A stretch of 64,000 nucleotides of DNA from Lepidodermella squamata (Eukaryota > Gastrotricha): NCBI GenBank assembly GCA_047495785.1, contig JBLDXI010000024.1, positions 930,001-994,000 on the forward strand, given 5' to 3'. How positions within the stretch are numbered: the stretch's first letter is position 1; each line of letters starts with the position of its first letter. Shown one piece after another: positions 1 through 10,702 of this stretch. The notes under the pieces were generated by a model that was not told the DNA's origin, did no database searches, and saw only the letters and a list, made by a program, of their open reading frames with translations. The translations under genes and the position numbers were made by a program.

Positions 1-325
1 ACCGATTTTCACTAGGGTTATTGTTTCCTAAAATACAAAACTGAGTAAAATTCGCCTTTCTGTCAAGTTACGACTACATTTCGTAGTCTATTTTTCTATT
101 TTATTTGAGCCACGCTTGAAACTAAAATTAGTTGAAGCGCGTGGGAGATATTTTTAGCCAGAGGGAACTCCTAAAACCGTGCGCCACATCAACATTTCAG
201 TTATAAATAATATTAGCGCGACCATGGTATGAAAAAATAGACGGGGACATGTCTCATAGATACAGTCGAATAAATTCAATTATATTGGCTGAAGTTGAAA
301 GAGGATGAAATTGATCCTTTCCTGA
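1..325. other. No gene seen at left edge
   Basis: AT-rich sequence with no convincing exon. It may hold the 3' flank of the weak minus-strand reading frame that ends at 326. Confidence 0.4.
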
Positions 326-706
326 TCATAAACGATTTGATGACGAACGAGATGAACGAATGTGCCGCTTGAAAAGTCGATGCCGTATTATCGCATTCAA
401 ATGGCAGCAAAAATTAGTCAATAAAAAAATAGACCCAATTTTCAAAGATAAAAATTGAGTTTTTCTAAAAAAAACCATCTCGAAAAATGTCCAGTCCTGT
501 GAACTAAATTTTCGAATGACGGTCGAAATAGGACCGAAAAATCTCGCAGATGTCAAACCCGCAGCTGGCCCCATATTTCTTGTCATAATTTCAGCTTTTT
601 TCCTAATAATGAAATGATTAGAGGCTGTCAACATTGAGATGGACGAAACTAGTGTGAAAATCGTAAACAGAGGTGAGCTACACGCAAATCGAAGATAAGC
701 TACCAT
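326..706 (-). CDS. Weak hypothetical membrane-type ORF
   Basis: An open frame of 126 codons starts at 706 and is divergent from the first CNBD2-like gene, about 90 bp away. The N-terminus is hydrophobic and another hydrophobic stretch lies near residues 90-105, the rest being basic and Ser/Arg-rich. I do not recognise the protein. Several in-frame T-rich AG sites suggest the true gene, if real, could be spliced differently. It could equally be a chance frame in AT-rich DNA. Confidence 0.2.
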   Translation of the reverse strand: MVAYLRFACSSPLFTIFTLVSSISMLTASNHFIIRKKAEIMTRNMGPAAGLTSARFFGPISTVIRKFSSQDWTFFEMVFFRKTQFLSLKIGSIFLLTNFCCHLNAIIRHRLFKRHIRSSRSSSNRL

Positions 707-795
707 GGTTATTCATGAATAATGACATTGTTGTTTACAATCGAGTTCAATCGAGTTCTCACACTTGTTGAACTCATGCTCAGTAAAATTTAACC

Positions 796-3700
796 ATGCT
801 TCCAAGTATAAGAACACCGAGTTTCACGCCTAGCACCCCGCGGAGTAAAACCGCCATCACAACTAGTACCAGCAGCATTTCAATTCCAGTTGCTAGTACA
901 CGACATCCAACAGCTTTTCTGAAGTCACCTCGATCGGCCTATCCAACAAGTGGTTCAAATGCGTCTGTTGGAAGTTCCCGGGGAAAGCCACACAGAATCC
1001 TTGCTTTACCGGAAATTTCCGACATAGTTAGAATAGTGAAAAAAGTATAGAAATTTCATTCTTGACTACCAGATTTTTGTAATTTTGTTTCATAGCGAAA
1101 AGTCAAACCGAAATCGGCTGAAAAGCCCGTTATCAAGCTTCGCCTGCCGCTTAAACTTGTGGCGAGGATAATAATTTGGTTCCGACGAAAGGCGTTGTCT
1201 CACCATATCGGGTAGAAAAACTTTGTTCCTCTTATGAAGAAATATTCTCCTTATTTCATTATAGGAATCAAGAAACCGACGATAAATTATTTCCATTTTT
1301 GAAAGAGTTTTCATTTCTCGAAGTACGTAAAAAAGATGACGTGGTGTTTGACCGCGTTCATTACCGGGCGAATAAGGACTTTGTTGTGCTGAATAAGAAG
1401 ACACTACAATTGCTGGACAAAAAGCCAACCCTTCGGACTAAGGAAGACGCTCACTTCGTAAGCCAATTGATTCCAGCCGTTAGCAATTTTTTCATATTTT
1501 TCATAGCTATGCATGAGGCTTCGTCAATTGAGCACCTTTGCTGATTATCCAACCGTTGTACAAGAAAAACTTGCTCGATGTGCGATCTACCAAAAGTGCA
1601 TAATGCAACTATTTCCGATTAACTAATTTGTTCACGCTTTGATCCAGGTATGGTCCGAAGCGAGTAATATTACGTCAAGGGCACAAGCCGGCAGGTTTCT
1701 ACATCATCCTAACTGGATGTGGTAAATTTTCAATTGAGTCATCAATCATCTTTCAGCTGATTATTTCTGTCGCCAAGTCTTCGCCTTTTCTGTGAACTAC
1801 GAAACCAACTACGTTTTGCCAACGATGATTCTCGATCAAGGAGGGACGTTTGGGGTAAACATCTTTATTTCTTTGATGAAAGGATTATGATTTTTTTGCT
1901 TTCCAGGATTTCGAAATGCAGGAGAATATAAGGCGACAGGCAACGTGGGTCTCCGCAACTGACCTTGAGGTGCTGTGGATCACCGTCCAAGGTAGCTTTC
2001 ACGTCGATTTTTCCATTATTTCGATTAAATCGCTTTCTGTTTTCAAGACTACGCTGAGATATATCACCTTGGTAAATTGAATCTGGATTTTTCAATAACT
2101 GACAATTTCTTCGTTCCGAAGATAACATGAGCTTACTAGCGAACCCTGATGACGACGAAGATGAAGAGAAGGAAACGAAAATTCAACAATTTATCAAGTT
2201 TGGCTCAACTGAAATATTTAGTCTTGCTGAATATATTATTTTACAGGACCTTGCCCCACTTTGCCGGCTGGCCGGTTCACATTCTACCAAAGCACCAATC
2301 AAAATTCGCTTATCGACTCTACAACAGGCATGACATTGTCGAAGCTCATACGAACAAGTCAACCATGCTCTACTTTGTTATGGCTGTAAATCAACAAAAC
2401 CTTAATATCCCTTAATCTACTTTAATTTTTAACACAGGGTAGTATTTCGGTGGTTAAACGGCTGTTACGCCCCGAACCAACTGAGTTTCATCACAGCAAT
2501 GCTATTTACATTGGCGGTTCTCGACGGGGTATGCTTCGTCAAAAGATCGCTAAACAGCTTGAGGTATTCGAGCCGTGGATGGAAGACACGTATCAGCAGC
2601 TCAAAATTATCTATAAAATCGGCCAAGAACAACAGGAGATGGCCGTACCAAAAGCTTCAACTCAGCGGACAATTAATCGACTTTTGAACCCTCCTGATGA
2701 GGTTGAGGAAGAGGAAGTCGTAGTTCCGCAGAAGGAACCGACAATGTTGAGCAGCTACCGATCAAAGTCAAGGTCGAGTAAATCAAGCCGGCGACAGCTA
2801 TCGAGCAGAATTCGGAGTGCAGCAGCTGATGGAGAAAACGAGACGATTTTCGACGAAGAAGATGACCTGTTTCCTATGTCCAGCGAATCGACTTCTCGCG
2901 CTACGACGACACCGAAAAGCACAGCTTCTGGCAGATTGAGAAAAATTTCGAAGGACATTGCTCTTTATCAGGGGTTTCTTGTTAACGTTCAAACGTCAAA
3001 AACAGTGAAGCGAGCTTCGGTTGTTGTCCCGCCGAGGCAAGGTCGCCGGCAAAGTGTGATGCCGATTCGGGCCGGCTCTGGTCTAGGATTGATGGAGGAC
3101 AAGCCAGCGAAAATCCTGTCGTTTATTGAAGACGAGCAAGAACCTGGCGACGAGCCATTAATAAGTCGTCAAGAGCGTTTGTCTAGTTTCCAACAAAGTA
3201 GACAACCCCTAGCTAGCGTTGCTTTCTTTGAAACTGAAACTGATGGCATAGAGTGGTTGTCGCTGCAGGGTCTACGTTTGGTCAGGAGCAGGCAGCCTAT
3301 TGACGAAAAGGCATTGCAAAAAATTGAGGAAGCTAACGCGGCTCCGGCTACTAATTTCAGTATTCGAAAACGCCATGCTCATATTTTGATCGAGGTCATC
3401 GAACGCGGACACTTCTTCGTAAGATTTTTCCTAAATTTACGGCTCCAGCTTCAAATTTCCCCATGGAGTTTTCGAGTTTTAGGACTTCTCTAGAATCTGA
3501 ATTTTTTATCATCCTTAATAACCGATTAGAACTTGAGCCCATAGATATCGATTCCAATTATCGATTTTTCAGATTCGTGATTTTCCGATATCAGGGGTCA
3601 TAGAACTGATAGCTGATATAAAGATTCCCAGGGTCTCATAGGGGCATCAGTAGGGATCGAAAATCAAATCCAATCGAAAATAATTAAGCTAGGGTTGGAG

Positions 3701-4092
3701 CCTCGATGTTAATGGTTCGAATATTTATACAAATTTTTATGAATAAATTAATTACTTTTTATTTTTATTGTAAGGGGCTGGCCTCAAATTTTCATTCACG
3801 TCAACCTGACTGCATGCTTGTCGCCCAAACTGGAGCCGAAGTACTGATTATGGACCGCGATTTTTACTACGCGAACTGCCCGCAGAAACTCCGAGTAGAA
3901 CTTGAAGCTAAATTGGTCGGTTTTTACCAAGATTGATCCAAGATGTTTTGAATTTTTTCCTTTTATAAGGTAAATGGATATCCGACAGAGAATGAGCTTC
4001 GAAATTCGCTCCAGCATTACATCAACTGGGATGAGTACAAAAAGGAAGTATTGGCAAACGAACTCCAGAAAAGAAAGACTCGCAACGTTTGA
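796..4092 (+). CDS. CNBD2: CNBD2-like cyclic nucleotide-binding domain protein, copy A
   Basis: Multi-exon gene of about 780 residues with short introns. It starts with a Ser/Thr/Pro-rich tail (796-1038). Then come a basic helical segment ending IIIWFRRKA (about 1095-1208) and the first CNB fold (GPKRVILRQGHKPAGFYIIL, about 1650-1720; LDQGGTFG at about 1830). A second half contains SISVVKRL and GGSRRGM (2440-2540), an acidic, Ser-rich disordered insert, and a C-terminal block with QPDCMLVAQTGAEV. Stop at 4092, with an AATAAA near 4169. The phosphate-binding cassette reads FG-DFEMQENIRRQATW, so the usual glutamate after FG is missing and cAMP/cGMP binding is doubtful. CNBD2 is linked to sperm flagellum function in mammals; that role here is inference. 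Start chosen at 796 because CTCAG 14 bases upstream looks like a splice acceptor. Confidence 0.65.
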
Positions 4093-4254
4093 GTGACAGC
4101 AAAAATTTCACACGGACTGCACTGCCGTGACAACGCTATGGTAATATCGCCTTTGCGTGTTGCGCGAAAAATAAAAAAAATTAAAGCTTGAAATTATTGC
4201 TGCACTGAAAGACCAGTGCAGGTAGATTTTTTTCAATTTCGCGGTTATTTTAAA

Positions 4255-7200
4255 ATGAGTTCGGTCAAGCTACCGAAGCTTGTTCACTCTTATAGCCTAC
4301 CTTCACAAAAGGCAGCGCCGAAAGCTGTTTCCTTCTGGCTAAATAAGCCAGTCTCGCTTGATTCATCAAGCAACAATAGTTACACTTCCAATTATCCGAA
4401 CAGCACCCGATCTTCGAACTTGGAAACATTCAGCCTATCCTCGCTATCCGAACCAGTCAGGCATAAAAAGGTTCTTTCCTCGCAGAACGACTATTACTTT
4501 TTATTGGATTTATCATTTGCTCAGCGCTTGAAAAAAATGTCCATCAGCAAGAAAAAACCGGTGACATTAAGGTACCATTTAAGAACCCTGGCTCAATTGG
4601 CGATTTGGTTAAGGCGGAAGATATCTTCAACAACTGAATAGTAAAGATTCCCTGCATTAATATAACCAAACACTATAATGTTTCTTGTATAGTAATCTCG
4701 AGCGAGTTCTGCCTCCGATATTCAGCCAATTTCCGTTCATCGATGAGCAGTATCGCGATAACGACGTCGTGTTTAACAAGTCACATTTCAAGTGTGATCG
4801 AGACTATATTGTCCTAAATAGGAACGTCCTGGGGATCTTGTACAAAGTTCCGAACCTTCGCACCGATGAAGACGCTCGACATGTCAGATTTCTGAATGTT
4901 TGACTTCAAGCTCTTGCAAAAATCTGTTCTATTTCAGCTGTGTATTGCCCTCAGGCAGCTCCGAACCTTCGCCAGCTATCCTAATAGTATGAAAAATTCT
5001 ATAAAATGTCCACAAAGCCATAAAATAATAATAATAATTCATTCCAGTTGTTCAGGAAAAATTGGCAAAAAGCGTCATTTATCAAAAGTAAAATTCAACA
5101 ATTTAAATCTTGATTCAAGTTCCCCTTGTCCTTATTAGGTTTGAACAGAGGCGAGTGATTTTGAAGCAAGGACACAGGCCAGCTGGTTTTTACATTATTC
5201 TCAAAGGAAAAGGTTGGTTAGCTTTTCATCCAAGTTCTTTTCAAATTTAACATTTGTTCAGTTCTTTCGTTTTCAATCGTAAATTACGAAACGAACCAGG
5301 CTGTTCCGACGAATATGTTGGATCAGGGGGCAACCTTCGGGGTAAGATTCCTTTAAATCCAAATAAAAACTTAACCATCTGTCCCAACTAAAAAGGACCG
5401 AGAAATGTTGGAAAATCTGCCTCGAACAGCTTATTGGGTTTCGATGACAAAGCTGGAACTTCTGTGGATAAACTCCCAAGGTAATATTGTATTTCAACTT
5501 GTCGAAATTTACTTGAAATTCGAACCTATGTACCTAATAGACTATGCCAAAATTTATCATTCAGGTGGCGTTTCTTATGGGATTTTTAATGTTGTCACTG
5601 TCACTATCACAAATGGTCCATAGAATTCAATTTTACGTAAACTATTCACGATTTGTTTTCAGAGGAAATGGGTAAGGTGATGCTAGAAGATGACGATAAT
5701 AGCGCCACTCCCTCGACTATCAGTCCATTACACAATATGCATCCTTTCATCAGGTAGTAAAAATGTCTTTGAATAGTCAAATTTTACAAACTATACAATA
5801 GTTCTTTGCCTCATTTCGAACATTGGCCAATGGAGCTTTTGCTATCGCATCAAGGAATGCATTCATATCAGATTTACAATCGCGACGAGGTCCTTGTTAC
5901 AAACACAAAGTCTTGCCGTTCGGTTTTCTTCGTAGTATCCGTATGTTCGGAATTTTCAAAATTTAAGAAATTTTTATTTCCGGTAAAAAAAATCAGGGTT
6001 CTATTTCGGTTATCAAGCGACTACCGTTGCCAAAAACATCCCGAGGAATGGTCGAAATGTACGTCGGGGGATCTAGGCGTGGTTTGGTCAACCCGAAAAT
6101 CGCTAGAAAACTCGGGGCCTACAACCTCAAAGTCGCTGAAGCGTATAATCGCATCTCCTTGGCTTACGACATTCAAGCAGATCGGCAGAAATTATCCACG
6201 AAAGAGCACATCAACAGACTTCTGAATCTGCAAATGCCACTGAAATCTACTACAACATTCCCGGTGATCGAGAAATCTTCGCTGAGAAATCCATCAACTG
6301 CGATGAAAAGACAGGCATCGAGGGTCGGGTTTAAAAGTCAAGCTTCAGTGATAACAGAAGACGGAGATGTGATACTTCAGAACTTGCCATCCCTTCCGTC
6401 TACCCCCAAGCCGAAACAGCTGACTCTGCGACGAATAACTAGAGAAATGGCAATGTACCAAGGTTACCTGCTATCGCAGCAGTTGAAAGCAGCTGTTGGC
6501 CCACTTGACGATGTACCTGTACCTCAATTCGACGGAGAGGCACCGCCAGGCGATTTTAAGGCGCGAAATATTCTTCGGAAAATTGACCAAAACAAACAAG
6601 CCGCTTCTCAGCCGAGAAGAGCCTCACTTTTGCCCCCTATCGCAGCGGCTCGTCGCGGGAATGATACCGTAATTTCTACGAATTTCATGGCAGATAGGCC
6701 ATCGGTGTTAGCAGCGATAAATGACGAGAGTGGCAGCGATCGGCCCTCCTTAACAGAATCCTCAATTGTTAGCGAAGAAGACTCGCTAGAGGCGAAAAGT
6801 CGCTTCACTCTCGTGCCTTCAGACGAAGGCAGTGGCGGAAACAGTGATGGAGACGAAGATATTGATGTGGGGAGTGAAGTCGAAAATGAGTATGATGATG
6901 AGGCCGACGACCAAGTTCTGGAACTTATCGAGAAAATTAACGCCGAACTGCCGAAGGAAATTCATTTACGAAAATCTCTGCGATCTCCCCCTCCGAACGA
7001 ATGGCTCGAGAAAAAAGGCGTTAAAATTGTTGAATCGCGATTGCCTTTCGATCCGCAAGCTTTCGAAGACAAGGACGGGACGGCTTTTTCGAAAATTGAG
7101 GAGGACTTTGAGTTTCAGCACGGCAAAGTTGTTGATATTCTCATTGAAACGATTCAACCCGGTGGTTTCGTGGTAATTTTGTTTTTTTTAATGAACCTTT

Positions 7201-7524
7201 GACCTTTTATTTCTGAATTTTGAAGGGGTTGGCCGAAAAATTACACGGCAAGCAACCCGACTGCATGTACCTAAGCAAAACTGGAGCTGAGGTTTTTGTA
7301 ATTGATCGAGATTTTTACTACGACAATGCTCCGAATTCTGTGCGCATCAACTTACAAACAAAACTGGTATTTCGCCCTCAAAAAATCGATATTCCTGATG
7401 TAATTTTATATTCAATTTCTAGGTCAATGGATATCCAAGCGATCGAGACCTGTTGAACAACCTGCAGCACTACGTCGATTGGCAAAAGTATAAGAAAGAG
7501 CTGATGAAGGAGCTGACACAATAA
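4255..7524 (+). CDS. CNBD2: CNBD2-like cyclic nucleotide-binding domain protein, copy B
   Basis: Tandem paralogue of copy A beginning 162 bp after its stop; about 850 residues. The order is the same: Ser-rich N-terminus (4255-4640), helical LAIWLRRK segment, DVVFNKSHFKCDRDYIVLN, CNB core (QRRVILKQGHRPAGFYIIL, about 5145-5213), FG-DREMLENLPRTAYW cassette, second half with SISVIKRL and GGSRRGL (about 5998-6085), a long acidic disordered insert (about 6240-7020), and the C-terminal QPDCMYLSKTGAEV / DWQKYKKEL block (7225-7521). As in copy A the cassette glutamate is lost. The stop overlaps an AATAAA signal (7523-7528). An in-frame ATG exists upstream at 4216; 4255 is preferred because its context leads straight into the conserved exon. 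Confidence 0.65.
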
Positions 7525-7790
7525 TAAAAACCCGTGTGATATAGTTACCATGATTGCATCGCGAAAAAAATGAATAGCGTTTATTTGATCAATACGCACG
7601 CTCGAGTTTGAAATCGATTTAATATACACTACACCCATTGTACTGAAAGCAGCATCCCTAAATGGAACCTGGCGTTGCTTGGAAGCGGGGAATGGTAGTC
7701 GGGTAGAGCGCGTGGCGTAGAACAACAATTATAAGACACCTATAGTAGTTGGCTTATTTTGACTTCAATTATCTGCTATAAGCTCATGGG

Positions 7791-8131
7791 ATGACAGAGC
7801 TAAAGGTGAAAAAGAGGGTCCGGATCGCTCCGGATCAATCTGATGGTCTCGCCACCAGCAAGTACCTACCGAGCATTATTTCTCTGATGCCGCTCGATCA
7901 CAAGTTCCACCGGCAAGAGATTATGAAAATGGTCGCCAGATCCGGGCTGCCGGCCAAACTTCGATTGATCGCAGCAGAGAATCAAAGCTTCGAAAGCGAG
8001 TTCGGCACTGGGCAGGTACATGACGTTTAATAAGTAATTAATCCAATAAAACTGTATATCAGTGCGTGCATAAAAAATTCCGAGATGCCGAATTAGGCTC
8101 GCACCTTCATCTCATAATATCGCCAATCTAA
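7791..8131 (+). CDS. Small two-exon gene of unknown function
   Basis: Predicted 97-codon gene with exons 7791-8015 and 8063-8131 split by a 47-nt intron (GTACAT...TATATCAG). The exon join keeps frame and ends at TAA 8129-8131. The product is basic at the N-terminus (KVKKRVRIAP) and otherwise mixed, with GLPAKLRLIAAENQSF and ELGSHLHLIISPI segments and no signal peptide. I do not recognise the family. It sits between CNBD2 copies B and C and could instead be a 5' exon of copy C, but exon 2 stops before copy C's ATG. Confidence 0.4.
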
Positions 8132-8211
8132 ATAATTAAGGCGCACTTAATATATATGGCGTTTTTGTTTAATGGGAGATATTTACGACAATTTTTTTAT
8201 TCGATTGAAAC

Positions 8212-10702
8212 ATGGACTACAGAACCCTAAGTAATAAAGAAGCGTTACCCAAAACGCTTCTTACAACCACGTTTAGTGACTTGGAACGGCGTAAGTCTCT
8301 GAACATTGAGCAAGGCCTCGCGAATTCGTATGAAGCCTTGGTTTGATAATTTCCAAGTAATAATTGCCTGTTTTACACGAGATTTTGAATTTACAGGCGA
8401 AATATCGACGGAAATCTTTGGCAGCTATTAATTTTACGAACAAGGATCGATCGAAGCCGCTGATGAGTTTCTACAGACTCGTCAAGTTCATAATAGTCTG
8501 CGCCCGAACTGCCAACAGAGTCAAATTGGAGTAAGGATGCCAATTCGATGATAGTTTGAGGTTAATTAATTCAATTTTTTAGAAATCGAGAATTCGATGG
8601 AGAAATGAGGCCCTACATCAAGGCATTCGCTACCGTAGATATCAGAGACCAGCCTGATGATGGCATAGTTTTCCAACGATCGAAATTCAAAGCGAATAAG
8701 GAACTTCTCGTGCTGCCATCGAAGGCCTTGAAAATATTACGATCTCGCTTCCGAACCGATGCCGAGGCGCAATTTCTCGCTAGGCGGATTCGCGTTCTTC
8801 GCAAATTCGATGAATATCCAGAGTCGATACAGGAGAAACTTGCGCATAAACTTGTCTATCAGCAGTATGGCAAGAAGCGAATCATACTCCGTGAAGGCCA
8901 CCGACCTGAAGGCTTCTATTTTGTTGTCAGTGTTGAGGTGGCCTTGACCTTGGACACGGATGGTGGTTACGTCGCGAGGCCATCATTTGCAGTTGGTCAA
9001 GGCGATATTTTCGGGGTAAATTGAAAATCGAGCATTTTTTCTTCAAATTTATTTTTTTTAATTTAGGAAGCTGCGCTGATACAAGGAACTGAAAGACCTA
9101 GAACCTGGATATCTCAAACACCGATTAGCCTTCTTTATCTTCGAAAAGAGGTTTACAAATTCAAGAAAATTTCTTTCTCATCAACCATCTCCCTTGTTTA
9201 TATTAGGATTATTTTACGATTTTTAACATCACGACTAGTTTAAGGACACCTCAAGCCGATGATGCTGTGGAATCGTCGAAACTCGAAGAATTTCTTGCTT
9301 CGACGCGTTGGTTCCGCGACTGGCCGTTGAGCGTCATGCACACAAATCGAACGAAGCATCAGGTCCGAATGTTTAGGAAACATTCAGTTATAGACGAGCA
9401 TGTCAACTCATCGCCTTGGATATACGTTGTTATCTCGGTTGGTATGAAACACCCTGGTTTTACAATTTCGATTTATATCTCAAATTTCCAGGGTTCGATT
9501 TCTGTTATGAAAAAGCTTACTAAAACGAAGCCGAAAAATTTTGACGACGAACGCGATTTATTCGTTATAGGTAATCATTTTATTTAAATTAATCAAAATA
9601 ATTTTCAATATTATATTTTTAAGGCGGAAGTCGTCGAGGATTGATTAAGCAAGACTACGCTCGCCAACTGGGTGTGCACGAAGAGTGGTTCGATCGGCTC
9701 TATCTCGAATTCGAAAGTTTCCGCGAGAAAGAAGCGATGCGGCTGAGTCTTCGTCAGCAAAACATTCCGCTGACTAAACTCGATGAAATTTCGCTTTCAA
9801 AGCAAAATACTACGATGTCGCTGGCGAGCCGGCGTGGTAGCATAAAGCCGATTAGTCGGAATAACACCAAGGGCCAGGTTATATTGGAAGACCCTGAAGA
9901 AGAGCAGCCTGTGCAACGCGGTCCAACCATTGGCCAGCATAGCTTGAAAATGATGTTAGACATGTTCGGAAAGGGCGTAAACAAGTTGCCGCCTATCGTC
10001 AGCCAAGATCATCAGCAGCCGAATTCACGCCACGTAACGCTCGACCGAAATGACACGCAAGAATTTTTCATCGAATCGCGGAACAGCGGCATGATGAGTA
10101 GAGAAATTTCGTCGTCATTCATCGCGCAATCTCGCTCGGCTACTTTTATGATTACCAACGTCGAATTCGATGTTTCTAGCTCGGTCAACTCGTCTTCCTC
10201 CCACGACAGCTACGACACTCAAACCCATCACAATCAACATCATCATAAAGAAGAAGAGACGGTGACAATAATTATCGAAACCCTGGAGCGTGGGCAGTTA
10301 TTTGTTAGTTAAATTTTGAATCGCATTCCCGTTTTAAGGTGGAATAATTATAATTTTTAGGGTGGGGGCCATTTAGTCCATGAAAATCAACCCGACGTCA
10401 TGTTGGTAACAACGAATGGAGCCGAGCTATTCATGATTGACAAGGATTTATACAAAAATAATGCTTCCGACAAACTTCTGACCGATATGGTCAAAGAGGT
10501 AAGTCGTCAGAATTATATTACTAATGACGGTCTATTTAAATCTTCAAATATTTATCAGATAAGCCCGTACCCTAGCGACCAACAGTTGCAGTACAAGTTG
10601 AATACGTTCATCGATTGGGAGCGTTATCGCCTCAAGCTAATTCAAGACGTGGTTTCTCTGAAAAAAGCACCTGTAGTATTACCGAAAATTCAATCAAAAT
10701 GA
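8212..10702 (+). CDS. CNBD2: CNBD2-like cyclic nucleotide-binding domain protein, copy C
   Basis: Third tandem paralogue. Exons run from MDYRTLSNKE (8212) through a basic helical segment (SFYRLVKFIIVCARTAN, about 8466-8529) to the first CNB fold (KKRIILREGHRPEGFYFVV, about 8870-8930). It differs from A and B in having a near-canonical phosphate-binding cassette, IFGEAALIQGTERPRTW (about 9008-9110), with both the glutamate and an arginine in place. The second half holds SISVMKKL, GGSRRGLIKQDY, a Ser/His-rich linker, QPDVMLVTTNGAEL and a C-terminal DWERYRLKL. Stop 10700-10702, with AATAAA close behind. It is therefore the copy most likely to bind a cyclic nucleotide. Confidence 0.65.
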
